This document shows positions 1-11,194 of a stretch of DNA of 64,000 nt, one piece after another. The notes below the pieces were generated by a model. It was not told where the DNA came from. It did no database searches and saw nothing but the letters and a program-made list of their open reading frames with translations. How positions within the stretch are numbered: position 1 is the first letter of the stretch; every line of letters begins with the position of its first letter. A program made the translations under genes and the position numbers. Source of the stretch: Typhlomys cinereus (taxonomy: Eukaryota; Chordata; Mammalia; Rodentia; Platacanthomyidae); NCBI GenBank assembly GCA_023101885.1, contig JALPQD010000513.1:434001-498000 (forward strand), written 5' to 3'.

Positions 1-1705
1 ATAGATGTTGCAGCCTGCAACATGGGGCTGTCCGTTTGCAACACCAAGTCCGCATTTCCTCTCTCTAGTGTTTGCTTGAGAGGTTCCTTCTAAAGTCTCC
101 TTTCCCTGTGACCCTCCAGGAATAAGGCCGCTGTTTTTACTGTTACTACCCCTGGGGATCAGGCCTCTCCTCCAGCTTCCCTGGGGTGGTCATGATCACA
201 TGATCAGCTCGTGTGGTGTTCTTCCGTGTGTCAGAAGGACCTCAGGCCTGGGCTTCAAGAGATAGAAGAACCTTGTATCAAAACCGACGGGTGGGTGGAG
301 GCAGGTACCGGTTCATGCAAGCACGGGACAAAAAAGACAAGATAGGTCCAGCCTCTGGGACAACGAGGGACTCCTCCATCTTACTCTGACTCGTGAGTCC
401 TAGGAGCCCCTTGAATCTCTCTGAGGCGTCAAGGCCTGTGTACTTTCATCTGCTGTACTTTCATGTCAGGGAGGACGCGCTTGGAAACCCCAGGAGAAGG
501 TACAGTTGGCCGAGCTTGGGTCAGCTGCTGACCTCAGACTCATGGCTGGAATCAGAGACTTAGGTGGACGGTAAGAAGACAGCAGCTCCTGATCGGGAGG
601 GCCGACGCCCGATGTCCTATAAGTGTGGTCTGGAGTGACACGGGCTTTCTGCAGGAGAATTGGTGTGAGCTGTAAGAAGTCCTTCCAGGTGAGCGCCGAC
701 ACAGAGGTGTTTCATCTCCGGCCATTCAGGAGGTCAGAGGAGAACTCCGAGAGGCGCTCCTGCTGCGCACGCGTTCCTCCAGTGAATAGCGGTGCCGGGG
801 AATTCTCAGCTGGCCCCTTGCTCCATCCCGGGCAACTCGGGTCAAGGTCTTTCTGTTTGATCATCGTGGACCCCTGCGACACGGCCCCTGATCCAGCTAC
901 AGTTTCTGAGCTGCTGTATTTAGCAGAGAGCACCCCTATGTTCTTTGTAAGAAAATGAAAGCCAGTGTATCCCCCCACTGTCCAGCCAGCCTGGCTTCTG
1001 CTCATCCTGACACTTTAGCCTGGGTTAGAGCCCACCACAGCGGACCCAGGGGACATCATTTTTGTTTCTTCAGAGAGCCTGGAATCCATTAGCTCCAGCC
1101 CCAGCCTCTCTCTGCTGCCTCTGCTGCACCTCTACATACCTTTGAAATGGGATGTAGCATTCTCTCCTCGCCTGCCAGTGCCTGGAAGGACAAGCGTCCA
1201 TCTCTAACTAATGACAGGTACGCAGCCTGTCCTTAAGGGGATGACACTTCCAAACGTTGTATCAGCACACAGGCTAACGAAGTTAGCTGACATGTCCTCT
1301 AGAGATCGGTCAATGCATCTTGGCCAGCATTCATCCACAGGACCTCCAGACTGACCACAGAAGGTCATCTCCTCCATGTCAGTTAGGAACTGACATGACA
1401 CTTGGCCATTCATTGCAAACCTGAAGTGATCACCATTGGAAGGGCTATTTCTCAAAACACTTTTTTATCTCCTTTAAGTCCGACCTGCCTCGTTAGCTGA
1501 ATGGCCAATTCCACGAGGATGGGAAGGTGGCCTCAGCTCATTTCTGCACTGTGCCTCTAACCCCTCCCCTGAGTCATGCAGGAATGTGGTTCACTTTTTT
1601 TTCTCCACCACTTCGTTCTGCTGAGTCACGGTTAGCTCAGACTGCATGTCTGTGACATGAGACAATCATCGTGTGACGAGGAATGGCTCATGATATCTGC
1701 AATGG
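1..1705. other. Unique intronic sequence, no recognised feature
   Basis: No SINE, LINE, microsatellite or exon was recognised. The overlapping open frames at 466-1005 (78 to 111 codons, both strands) have no recognisable similarity and no splice or promoter context, so they are treated as chance. Confidence 0.6.
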
Positions 1706-1709
1706 CCGG

Positions 1710-2052
1710 GTCTGTTACTTCTGTGACTTGAATGTGAAATGTCCCCCAGATGCTCCGGCGTGAGCACTTGCTTCCCAGCTGATGGCGCTGTTCTGAGGGG
1801 TTGTGGAACCTGCGAAAGGTGGAGCATAGCATAGGGATGCTGCTAGTTAGTTCCACTTCCGTTTCCGGTTCTGCTCTCTACTCACTGGTCAGCCACAATG
1901 TGAACAAGCCATAAGCTCCCCCACCGTGATCCGAGACACCAAGCCTTCCTCCATGATGGACTGTGTTCTCTGAACCATGAGCCCAAATACGACTCTCCTC
2001 CTTTAAGTTGCTTCTGTCAGGTGTTTATCACAATGACAAAGTAACTGATAAC
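1710..2052 (+). repeat. LTR-like interspersed element (MaLR-type by inference)
   Basis: The element begins around gtgaaatgtcccccagatgc and ends aagttgcttctgtcaggtgt with a final gtaactgataac. It shares this end with 62935-63325 (ctgtgagccg..., ...gaactagtac) and, in reverse orientation, with 8405-8720, 9780-9862 and 36720-37000. The layout resembles old mammalian MaLR LTRs of about 350-400 bp. The family name is inference; repeated occurrence in both orientations within the window is direct evidence that it is interspersed. Confidence 0.55.
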
Positions 2053-2059
2053 ACTTCTC

Positions 2060-2680
2060 TCAAATTTTGGATCCCTTGAAACTGAGTCCATATCTGGCTT
2101 TACATACAGAATGTAGCAAGCAATTTTCATCTCTCTAGATCTCCTTCTCTCACTAACGTGTGATGATCTCTTAGTGGTCCAGGGGCCTGACTCATTCTGG
2201 AGTCCTCGTTCCCTTAGGATGCATCACTGAGCCACATCTTCCCACCCTAACCTGTGCTCCAAGAATGAGCCTTCTGTTTTCTTCCGAGATAGTTCATCTG
2301 TTTCGCCCACCGTTCCAGGTCCATGTGGCAAGTTGGCACAGCCTCACCTTGCTTCCTCTGACCACCTGGGCATGGTCATACATGGACCTCTGCTCCCCGC
2401 TTCCGCTCCCAAGTCTTCACCTTTCTGCAATATCAAGAGAAGGAGCATCGTCAAACGCACCATTGAAATCCACAGCTGCTGAATTTTCTGAGTGCCTGCA
2501 TCGTCCTCTCCCGACATTTCATCAGGAAAGCGAGGTGGAAGTCCGCGGGATCTCATCTGCTCCCTCAGCATATTTACAGAGGCCGGATGCTGTGCTAGGC
2601 CCACTCCACCAAAAGCAATGTGTGGCCCCCGTGCTCCAGGAACTTGCTTCCAGTGATAGAAATAAAAAAGATAAAATAAA
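2060..2680. other. Unique intronic sequence, no recognised feature
   Basis: No named repeat or exon seen. The 144-codon + frame starting at 2265 and the 134-codon - frame over the same DNA run into the following B1 copy. They have no family resemblance and are treated as chance. Confidence 0.5.
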
Positions 2681-2684
2681 AGCA

Positions 2685-2800
2685 GTAAGCCAGGCCTGAT
2701 GGTACACACCTGGAGGCCCAGGCACAAACCGGGAACACCGTGTTGCATTCAAGGCCAGCTCGGGCCACAGAGGGAGACCTTATTTCAACACACACCCTTT
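2685..2800 (+). repeat. B1 SINE (old, diverged)
   Basis: It starts agccaggcctgatggtacac and continues through cctggaggcccaggca, attcaaggccagctcggg and gggagaccttatttc. These match the 7SL-derived order GGTGGCACACGCCTG, AGGCAG, GGCCAGCCTGG, GAGACCCTGTCTC of rodent B1. Divergence is high, so this is an old copy. Confidence 0.7.
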
Positions 2801-2969
2801 CCCAAGGCAAATAAATGTAGGAGCATTGGATGTTGACCTCTGTAAAGAAACATAAAGCTGGGGAGTGGGACTGAGGGGCAGAACAGAACTGCCGCTTTTT
2901 TTCCCAGTGAGATCAGGACAGCATTGACCAAGGAAGGTCTAGATCCTAAGGGGCCAGGCTGACCCTAAC

Positions 2970-3112
2970 TGATTCCTCTTTCTTTTCCATCTCCTCCACC
3001 TCCACCTTTTCTCTTCGACTTCTTCCTTCTCTTTCGTGTCTCTATCCCTTTCCTTCTCTTCTTCCTCCTCTTTTTCTTCTCTCCTCCACTTCCTTCTTTC
3101 TTTTCTTTTTTT
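2970..3112. repeat. Polypyrimidine tract (CT-rich)
   Basis: About 140 bases of nearly pure C/T on the + strand with CTTCTC, CCTCC and CTTTT units. It abuts the A/T tail of the B1 copy that follows in reverse orientation. Such tracts can form triplex DNA. Frames in both strands over it (for example 2939-3154) are low-complexity Lys/Arg/Glu or Ser/Phe peptides and not genes. Confidence 0.8.
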
Positions 3113-3230
3113 GAGACAGGGTCTTAAAATAAAGGCCAGTTGTCCTGTCCTCAAACACAGATCTTCCTACCGTAGCGTCCCAAGCCCTGGCATTTCAGGT
3201 ACACACCACTATGCCCGGCTCGCTCCGTCC
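3103..3230 (-). repeat. B1 SINE, reverse orientation
   Basis: On the + strand it reads ctttttttgagacagggtct, then cctcaaacacagatcttcct, and ends caccactatgcccggct. This is the reverse complement of a B1 element with its A-rich tail at the left. Moderately diverged. Confidence 0.75.
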
Positions 3231-3486
3231 CTGTTAGAACAGCCTTCCTTCGCTGTCCGCAGATGCCTGAGACATATCCACTGTACTGTCAGAACCCAGC
3301 CCCATCTCTTGTTTTCCAGCCCTTTCAGCTCCATTTCAGGGACCCTGTTGGAGGCTCCCCATGGTCCTCTTGGTATGTGGTGGGCTGGGATCCATCCAGA
3401 CAAGGGGGCCAGCTCCAGCTTGCACTTATCCTCTGTGGTCTCCGGTTGTGCTTCCAAATCCCTCTCTCAGTGTGAGCCTCTTTGAC

Positions 3487-3489
3487 AAA

Positions 3490-3528
<39 letters not shown>

Positions 3529-3532
3529 ATAG
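3487..3532. repeat. (AAAT)n microsatellite
   Basis: Eleven uninterrupted AAAT units following gtgagcctctttgac. No recognisable SINE body precedes it. Confidence 0.95.
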
Positions 3533-3754
3533 TGAAGTTCCTCTCTGCATTATTTATCCTCCCCTGTGGCCAAAATAGCCCCATTCCCTGTCTTTCAGAA
3601 TCTGTTTGTAGTTCTTTCCTTCCCTAAGACTCTAGTTTCTAGGAGTGCAATTTTAGTAGGAAGAGAAAAAATCGTGCCCAGCAAGCACACTGCCTTCTTT
3701 TCACAGTTGCAGAAAGCAATCCAAGGAGTGGGGGGTGGTAGGTCTTCCGGCGCA

Positions 3755-4060
3755 CCATCAATTTGTGGTTAATTGGTTTAGAATTCATTAACCACATTTC
3801 CCTGCCCGCCGCGTGCTGCCTTGTCTTCGGAACGGTGGCTGAGTTTTCCGATTCTCTGAGTTGCCAAACTAATAATTCACCTACTTTATTTCCTGACTCA
3901 CAGTTAGTTTGTTTGAGTCTAAATAATGCATATTCAGCTTCATTAGCATATATTTGGATCATTTCCGACTCGCATGTATTCAGTCCCATCAATTTACCAT
4001 TAGCGAGATCATTCAGGAGGGAAGTTTCCAGAGCTTTAATGCTTGTGTCAGTCATTCCCA
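3755..4060. promoter_or_regulatory. AT-rich homeobox-motif island, candidate enhancer
   Basis: About 300 bases of non-repetitive AT-rich sequence packed with TAAT-type homeodomain cores and related words: ggttaattggtttagaattc, aaactaataattcacc, gtctaaataatgcatattca, cattagcatatatttgg and ccattagcgagatcattc. The base composition and motif mix look like the conserved non-coding elements found in introns of neuronal genes. No conservation data are available, so function is inferred. Open frames across it are shadows. Confidence 0.35.
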
Positions 4061-4977
4061 TCTTTGCTGTGTTGGGGGTGGGGGGCAGGGCACAGGAGAA
4101 GTGATGGGGAGGGGAGAAGAGAGGAATTGCTGATAAAGGCATCCCAAGATCCCAGGTTCAGAGGACACTGCTTTTTGATAGATACAGGGGGGCTGGGAAT
4201 TCTGGAGGTTAATGCTTGCCTTGGAAGGTTTAAGCAGGCCAGGGGTTTCATAGCCCACTATGGTGACTTTTAACTGGGGATACGGGCATCCAGAATTAGA
4301 TATATTAGGATTCCAGACAGTCTAATTGAAGTGAAAAAAAAATTGAGTTCCCTTGGAGAAACATGTGCCTGGCACTGTGCTACTTGCAAGATATACAGTA
4401 GTGACGGAAACCCCCAGGAGGCTCTGCGTCCTGGAACTCAGAAAGAACGATGACAGCAGTTATCAAACAAGTATAAGTAATAGAATTCAAATCAAGTCAT
4501 TAGTTACTTTTTTTGCTCCTTTTTCATCTTCTTTTGCACTGGTAAGCGACAAGGAGGACTAGATTTGAAGGAAGAAGAGAGCTGAATTATTTCACAGGGG
4601 GAATTTGAGACCTGGAGGGGAAGGTGCGAGATTGAAGGAGAACGGAAGCTGGGGCACTGGGGACTGGCAAAGAGAGAAGCTAAGGAGGCAAGAGAAGAGA
4701 AGAGAGCCAGCAGCTGCCTGGGGCTGGAACTCTGGGAAAAGGGAGATTGCACAGGAGTTTAATGTGCTTTGGCTGTTCAGCTCCTGCGCGGCTCTTCCCC
4801 CGTAGCACACTGGAACCTCCGTGTAGGGGGCCGTGTTTGGTACCGTGCACTTCTCAAAGCAGCTGCACCACGCTGGCCCAGGGAGCGATCTGATGCCTTT
4901 GTAGCTTCTGAATATCATGAGAATTTCTAATAAGTGCCATGAAGGAAAAAGAATAAGGACCAGGAATGTTTGGGGCG

Positions 4978-4980
<3 letters not shown>
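4061..4980. other. Unique intronic sequence, no recognised feature
   Basis: No named repeat or exon recognised. A G-rich patch at 4074-4090 has three clear G runs. Sequence 4590-4720 is purine-rich on the + strand. Confidence 0.5.

Positions 4981-5021
<41 letters not shown>
4981..5021. repeat. (TG)20 microsatellite
   Basis: Twenty uninterrupted TG units after ggggcgagg. The CA-strand frames reading His-Thr repeats are artefacts of this array. Confidence 0.97.
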
Positions 5022-5022
<1 letters not shown>

Positions 5023-6585
5023 TTAGTGTAACTTCCACACATATGTAAACCATTCAAAAACAATCAACTGGCCCAAAGATGAAGGACAGTGGAGATGGGG
5101 GTGGGCAATGGGGATGGGTCTGAAGCTGCCAGACCTAGTCACCTGGGCCCACAAGGGCTGCGAGACCCTCAGGGAGTAAAGAGCTCCACTTGTTCCCTGA
5201 CAACCCCTGTTAGCACAGGCTTTGTTCTCTGCTCACAAAAGAGGAAGCCGGCTGGATGGCAACAGACAGCCTAACAGACTGCGGAATGAATGGCAAATGC
5301 GTTTCTCCATATTGGAGGCCATGTAACGATCAGACCGCATTCAATCTTTCCTTTGGCATGTTTGGTTATTGGTGTTAGCAGCGATTTGGGGTTTTCCATG
5401 ACTCCCCCGTACTTGTTATCTGAACACGTGCATTCACAGTAGATTTGCCAGGCAGATGCTCTATGCAAGAACCAGAAGCGGTACCTGGCCTCACGTTCCC
5501 GGGCAGAATTAACTGTTAGATGCATGTGGGGACAGTGTCCAGGCATGGCCACCTCTCTGTGCTCTTCAATAGTGCTCAGAAAAGAGTGGGGAAAGGGAAC
5601 ACGAAGCCCACTGGGGAGACGTCCATCAATCAAGAAACCACCATTTAGCAGTGGTTGTCAAATGGGCATATTGATTCTGAGTGTCCCTTGTAACTAGAAA
5701 GTCCTGCGTGCTGCTGCTGCTGAGGTCTCTGGTGTCTGATCCCAGAAGGGAAAAGATGGAACTCCAGGTGTTCTGGTGACTAAGAGCAGAGAAAAGGAGA
5801 CTTAGCGACACTCTAGTGTCCCAGGCACCTTCTACCTCGGTGGAAGAGTGGGCCAGGACGAATCCCAGGGAACCAAGTAGCGGGCAGTCCTGACTTGCTA
5901 GCGAGTGGGCGCTAACCAAACCCAGAGGCAGCTCTCTATGCCTAGCGTTCTAGCAGGATCAGAACACCCATTCCTCTAAGTCATGGCTGCCAGCAGACAC
6001 CAGCAGCAGCAGAACCCACTGCCAGGCCCCAGAGAACAAAAGAAGAGCAAGTCTGAGAGGCCAACAGATTGTTGGGGTGCTGACTCTTCAGAAGGTTCTT
6101 CTCTATGAGGAGAGGTTCACCCAGGAAAGAGAAGGGTGACAAATCCAGGCTACGCCAGCAGGCACAGAGGTCAGAAGACTGGCCAGACTGGAAAGGGACA
6201 AATGAGCAAGCAGAAAGGCCAAGCCAAGGAGGGTGTTCTAGAAGGTGTAACCAGGGTTGTGCAGTCTGCACCTGAGAAGCAGGCTTGATAAGGGGGGGTT
6301 GGAAGCCAGCACTGGCCAGTCAGTCGGACGGGGAGTGGACAGAGCTCCTCACCAGATGCCAGAGTCTGAGCAGCTGTGAGGCAGATGGAAAGGGACCTGC
6401 CGATGGTGGAGCAGGCTGGGAATGTGCCCATGAGGCCTGGTGCTGAGTTAGGAAGATGGACTCTCCCCCAGAGGTCGGAGGTCCCTGGCAACATGGGCAA
6501 GGCAAGTACCCCTGCCCAGGCAAAGACAGCCCTTTACTGAACGCACATTGCGGGTGGAGAACAGAGCTGAGAGTGAAGCAACTGT
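5022..6585. other. Unique intronic sequence, no recognised feature
   Basis: Nothing recognised on either strand apart from short chance frames (the 120-codon - frame at 5271-5633 is the longest). No repeat family could be named. Confidence 0.5.
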
Positions 6586-6589
6586 CAGA

Positions 6590-6672
6590 CTGTCAGTGTA
6601 GTTCGAAGGTAGAGTGCTTGCCTAGCATGCATGAGCCCCTAGGGCCTGTGTCCCAGTACTGGAAAGAATGAA
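6590..6672 (+). repeat. ID-type tRNA-derived SINE
   Basis: The segment ggtagagtgcttgcctagca followed by tgcatgagcccctagggcct and cccagtactgg matches the ID element (GGTAGAGCGCTTGCCTAGCA ... GGCCCTGGGTTC ... CCCAGC). It is followed by an A-rich tail and a CA array. Confidence 0.75.
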
Positions 6673-6677
6673 AGAAA

Positions 6678-6777
6678 ACACACACAGCGCGCACACGCGC
6701 GCACACATGCACACATATGCACACACATGCACACACACACATACACGCACACACACGCGCACGCACACGCACGCACA
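6678..6777. repeat. Imperfect CA/CG alternating array
   Basis: About 100 bases of alternating pyrimidine-purine (cacaca, gcgcgc, acacatgcac, cgcacg) directly behind an ID element. The alternating CG and CA steps favour Z-DNA. The Cys/Val-rich frames on the opposite strand are artefacts. Confidence 0.9.
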
Positions 6778-7654
6778 GTGGTCCACATTGTGATGAAACT
6801 TGCAGTCTTTTAAGGAAGATGGGCAGCAAGCCAGTAAACCAGCGCCTATGTAATCATAAGATGTGTTAAGTACTAGGAGGGAAACACAGGACCCATGGTG
6901 AAGAGAGGGCAGAACCCTGGAGAAAACTCTTTGAGGAAGGACTACCAAATGACGGGGACTCACGGCCCTCTCCCCAGGGACTGTGGAGTGGACACACAGC
7001 TGCACAGCGGTAGGACGGCGGGTGTGCCCTTCCTTTCCTTTGAAGTCTTACTCCTTCCCGCATCCCCCTGTGGGTTCTGCATGTGTCGAGAGTCATCTCA
7101 GACCCGCGACAGAGCTGACAAGTTTACTTTGCAGAGATAGAACATGTTGACAAAGAGATCCGTGATACATTCTTTGAGTTCCATCAATCTGAATAAAGGG
7201 GAGACCTTGCTAAAATGGGTTCCACCAGTCCTTGGCGACAGTAACCTGTAAGATAGTCCCAGAACCTGGAAGGACGTGGTTGCTGGGCAGAGGCTGTGTA
7301 CATTTAGGCTAAACCAGAGACCTGGGCTTCTTAGGGTCAGATTCTAAAGGGAAAAGCCCCTAGCTCCTAATGTTCCATTGGATGGTGATGGCAGAGGACC
7401 CGGGAAAAAGTGATGATTCTGAACGGGGTCACAAAGGGCCTGTCTCATAAAATTTCTGGCAAACCCGTCCTACCTACACAATAGATTCACTCAAGCCACC
7501 TCTGGCTGGAGTCCACCAGGCCTTCAAGGCCCAATGCACTCAGGTCTATAGGCAATTCAATGCTTAGCAGCAAGACGACAGGCTTCTGAGCAGTGAATTC
7601 ACATCAATGCCCTGCCGATCACATATGACAGAGCAGGGACTCCCCCCCACCCCA
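6778..7654. other. Unique intronic sequence, no recognised feature
   Basis: No repeat or exon could be named. There is no open frame with protein-like composition. Confidence 0.5.
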
Positions 7655-7800
7655 ACTGCAAGCCAGGTCATTAACTTCCTGTGTAACCCAGTAAGTCCGC
7701 TACATCTGCAGCCTTAGTTTTCTTATCTGTAAAGAGTATGGACTGAATGGTTTCTATCTCTGACGCATAGGGTTGATGATTCTACAAAGTCAGGAGATGT
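7655..7800 (+). repeat. MIR element
   Basis: The order ggtcattaacttcctgtgta, cagccttagttttcttatct, gtaaagagtatgg and agggttgatgattctac follows the MIR core (GTCACTTAACCTCTCTG, CCTCAGTTTCCTCATCTGTAAAATGG, AGGGTTGTTGTGAGGATTA). Confidence 0.65.
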
Positions 7801-8404
7801 AGAGAAGTGAAGAGAGGCAGGAGGCGAGGATGGAGTGCGAAGACCAAGTAGTCACGAGGGAAATGCAATGACTCAGGCAGCTTTGGATAGAAATCTATGC
7901 ACACAGGTCTGATAAGGACATACTGCTTCCAAGTTCCAGTTGCTTAAACCAGAGGTCTTCTTCACCGCCATCTTGCACAAAGGCCCACGACAACCCTTGC
8001 TTCCTGTGTCACACATTACGTGTTCCTCTCCCACACTGCATTAGAATCGCCCTGTGTGATCAGTAAGGGTCTGGAAAGACACTGACCTTGAGTCTCGAGT
8101 CACCTACTCCTGGACACTCGTGTCAGAAGGACAGTCATCAGCTCTGGGAAGGGACACATGGTAAGACTCTTCCAGCAGTCAAGAGCAAGGTGCCAGCCAC
8201 ATGAGCCACCGTCACGGGACTGAATCCTGACACCCCAACCAAACCTTGAAACGCCTGGAGTCTAGATAGACTTATGGACTCCATGCAAAACCCTGAACCA
8301 TATCACCTGATTAATTTGCGCCTGAATTCTTGAAGATACTTATCATGGTTTTAAGCTGCCAAGTTTTGGAACAAATTGTTACATAGCCATAGGTAACTAA
8401 CACG

Positions 8405-8720
8405 CTATCACAGTTACTCTTTCTCTACTGCTGTGAGACAGAACTCAAACTCAGGCAAGTTAAGGGGAGAAGGGGCGATTTATTTGACTTACAGTTCCAG
8501 AGGGGAAATATAGCCCATTATGGCCGAAAAGACTTGGCAGGTGGCAGAAACTGGAGGTCTCCAGGTCACATCCATCATGAAGATCAAGAGCGCACGCAGC
8601 AGACTACAAGAACAGACCAGTAGTGGGAGCAGAGGGGACTGTCCAGCCTCACGGTCCCTGTCCCCTGTGCCATGCCTTCCTTCAGCAAGGCTCCATCTCC
8701 TGCAGACGCCACGATGATCT
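8405..8720 (-). repeat. LTR-like interspersed element, reverse orientation
   Basis: The + strand starts gttactctttctctactgct and continues tgagacagaactc, aggggcgatttatttgactt and acagttccagagg. It is the reverse complement of the end shared by 1710-2052 and 62935-63325, and runs into a body with catccatcatgaagatcaag. An adjacent block at 8290-8400, ending ttacatagccataggtaact, looks like a separate ancient element. Confidence 0.5.
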
Positions 8721-9107
8721 CAAATATTAACACCAGCTAAGGATGAAAACACACGAGGCTATGGGGGTCGACTCACGTTCACCCTTGACATGAACCAAAG
8801 TCAAAGATGGTACATTCCACATTTTATTTTCTGGGCCTTTAATCTCAGGAGATTTTTATCAACCAATAGAATCAAGAGAACCTCTGGGGTAGAGAAACCT
8901 ATTTAGTTTAATTGGATGGGGCATTCCCCAAACTTGCAAGTTTGTGGATTCTTGTATGCATTTCTAGGAATTTGCATGCCATGAATGTGGTTTGGGAATT
9001 TGTTTTAGGATAGAGTGTCTGATTTTTACCAATGTACTTAAGCCTTACATGCTCGATGCTTTCAAGGTGTACTTGTGTTGGTAATATATCTGATTCAGTC
9101 ATATAAG

Positions 9108-9167
9108 CATCCATCCATCCATCCATCCATCCATCTGTCCCTCCATCTGTCCATCCATTCATTCATC
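9108..9167. repeat. (CATC)n microsatellite
   Basis: About seven clean CATC units followed by interrupted CATCTGTC and CATTCATT units. The 84-codon minus-strand frame of Trp-Met-Asp repeats is an artefact of it. Confidence 0.95.
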
Positions 9168-9319
9168 AGTTATTCACAGCCGCCTCTCTGCATGGGCTAT
9201 GCTGACACCAGAGACCCAAAAGTGAATAATGGAGTGCCTATCTTCAAGGGGATCAGAGTCCAGAGGGATTTAACAATGACTATGATATGGGTTTAGATGT
9301 ATTAGTGCTTGAATTGGAA

Positions 9320-9415
9320 GCCCAGCCCACATCTTTTATAAATTGTGTGACCTCAAGCAAATTTCTTCACTTCTCTATGGCTCAATTTTTCATCTAGCAA
9401 TTGACATTAATAATG
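9320..9415 (+). repeat. MIR element fragment
   Basis: gtgtgacctcaagcaaattt, cttcacttctctatggctca and atttttcatctagcaattg follow the MIR core order. It is cut off on the right by the SINE that begins at about 9420. Confidence 0.55.
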
Positions 9416-9417
9416 AC

Positions 9418-9690
9418 TAACTGGCTGAGAGATGGCTCAGGAGTTAAGACTCTGCCTCACAAACAGAAGATCCTGAGTTCGGATCCCAGGTCCCACATAA
9501 AAATGCCAGGGGGAAACAGTGGCAGGGGCGGCCCGCATTTCCGGACCTGGCGGGTGGAGCCTCAGGAAATCCCAGAGCGAGCAAAAAAGGAGGTAGATGC
9601 AATCCAGGATGGTTCCCGAAGTCGCCCTTGGTCCTCTACAGGGACACACAGTGCCCCCCCATGCACAAATAATTTAATAAGTATATAAAA
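9418..9690 (+). repeat. B2-headed SINE with non-murine body (copy A)
   Basis: The head, gctgagagatggctcaggag followed by ttaagactctgcctcacaaa and gagttcggatcccagg, is a tRNA-like Pol III promoter as in B2. The body then reads cacataaaaatgccaggggg, ggtagatgcaatccaggatg, gttcccgaagtcgcccttgg and acacacagtgcccccc, unlike mouse or rat B2. The same body recurs at 15938-16222 and 53357-53640, and in reverse at 10775-11056 and 24060-24356. The tail is AT-rich, not CA. Confidence 0.7.
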
Positions 9691-9779
9691 CTAACCGTCC
9701 CATAGGAAAGATTTCAGGGTTAAAAAAAACAATATATATGAGGCATTGATTATGTTACCTGGTCATCCAGTAAATGTTT

Positions 9780-9858
9780 ATGTTAATTAGCTTTTCACTA
9801 AAATGACGAAACACCTGAGACTATCAGTTTCTAAAGACAAAATGTTTATCTTGGCTCA

Positions 9859-9892
<34 letters not shown>
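9780..9892 (-). repeat. LTR-like fragment ending in a 30-nt T tract
   Basis: gcttttcactaaaatgacga, aacacctgagactatcag and aatgtttatcttggctcaca are the reverse-orientation end of the LTR-like family, truncated by thirty T at 9863-9892. Confidence 0.5.
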
Positions 9893-9893
<1 letters not shown>

Positions 9894-9954
9894 AGGCTTT
9901 AGTCATTGGATCTGTCGCTTTGAGAACAGTGGTGGGATGACACGTCATGAGTAG

Positions 9955-10225
9955 TGGGGGGTTGGGGAGATGGCTCACTGGCTAAAGTGCTTGCTGCTGA
10001 AGGGGAATGACCCACGTGAAACACTAGGCATGATAACACACAATTATAAATCCCAGCGTGAGGAGGTGGAGACAAGAAGGTCCTGGGAATTTGCCCGCCA
10101 GGCAGTCCAGCTGGACGGTGAGCTCCATGTTCAGTGAAATAAGGTAGAGAGCGTCGAGGAAGACATCCGACATGGACTTCTGGCATGTACTCGCATGCAG
10201 GCCCACTTCCCTAGGGCAGAGAAAG
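9955..10225 (+). repeat. B4-type SINE (diverged)
   Basis: ggttggggagatggctcact, ggctaaagtgcttgctgctg and atcccagcgtgaggaggtgg followed by tggacggtgagctccatg give an ID-like head joined to a B1-like body, as in B4. Strongly diverged. Confidence 0.5.
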
Positions 10226-10229
10226 CTAC

Positions 10230-10770
10230 TCACTCTGTGGTGCCCTGGAAGCAGAGAAGAGGGGGGACTGGGATGCCAATGCCCCCTCCAAGGGCACATT
10301 CCCAGTGATCTGACTTCCCCTCATAGACTCCGCCTCTTAAAGATTCCACCACTTCTCAGTAACACCACAGCCCTAGGACCAATCCTCCCACACATGGGCC
10401 TTTGGGGGGACCTTTAAGACCCAGACTCCAGTAATACTCTATAGATAGAAACCGTTCTTTATAGCCTTTTTCAGAGTTCTGCCCAGTTGATTTCTCCTCT
10501 AGGCCTAGGACACCCCCCACCTAAGTTTACTAAGATATCCCTGGTTGTTTTTTCCATCTGAGCATTTCCTACTATAACTCTGGGCACAATGAGAAGTGCT
10601 ATGTGACAGTCAAAAGAGTAACAGAGGAGGGAGATTGTTGAGGGTGGAAGGGATAGACACTAATGTTTGAAGTCTGGACTGGGTTTCTGGGTTGTGGGAA
10701 ATCTGAGCCAGGTGTACACGGGAAGTGACATCATAGACGGTCCATAAAGGCTGAATTCAGAACCAAAAAC
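10230..10770. other. Unique intronic sequence, no recognised feature
   Basis: Nothing could be named between the B4-type copy and the TG array. Confidence 0.45.
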
Positions 10771-10772
10771 TC

Positions 10773-10774
<2 letters not shown>

Positions 10775-10821
<47 letters not shown>

Positions 10822-11056
10822 CAGAGGCCACTGTGTGTCCCTGTAGAGGACCAACGGTGACTTTGGGAATCACCCTGGATTGCTTCTACCTCCTTTTTGC
10901 ATCCCTGTAGGATTTCCAGGCTCTGCCCACTAGGACCAGGAAGTGTAGGTCATGGCCTTTTCCACCTGGAGTTTTTATGTGGGACCTGGGATATGAACTC
11001 AGGACCTTCTGCTTTCAAGGCAGAGTCTTACCTCCTGAGCTATTTCTCCAGCCTGG
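10775..11056 (-). repeat. B2-headed SINE with non-murine body (copy D, reverse), with (TG)n
   Basis: On the + strand, (TG)n at 10775-10818 is followed by atcagaggccactgtgtgtc, cctgtagaggaccaacggtg and actttgggaatcaccctgga, and ends gaactcaggacc and gctatttctccagcctgg. It is the reverse complement of the family seen at 53357-53640; the segment next to the tail is nearly identical between these two copies. That, with the shared long CA tail, suggests relatively recent activity. Confidence 0.75.
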
Positions 11057-11194
11057 AAGAACCAAGGACTCTATTATGCCTTCTGCAGTCCAGTGCACTG
11101 CTCTGTGTGCATGTGTTACATGTATGTGTTCACAGGTGTGATATGTATATGAAGGTATACATGCACGTTTGACTAGAGACCAGTGCTGTCTACC

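Noticed and set aside
1784..1808. Possible reversed RE1 (ggcgctgttctg)
   Set aside because: The other half does not match, and the sequence lies in an LTR-like repeat.
9108..9167. Regularly spaced CATC units as a CRISPR-like array
   Set aside because: A 4-bp microsatellite without spacers in a mammalian genome.
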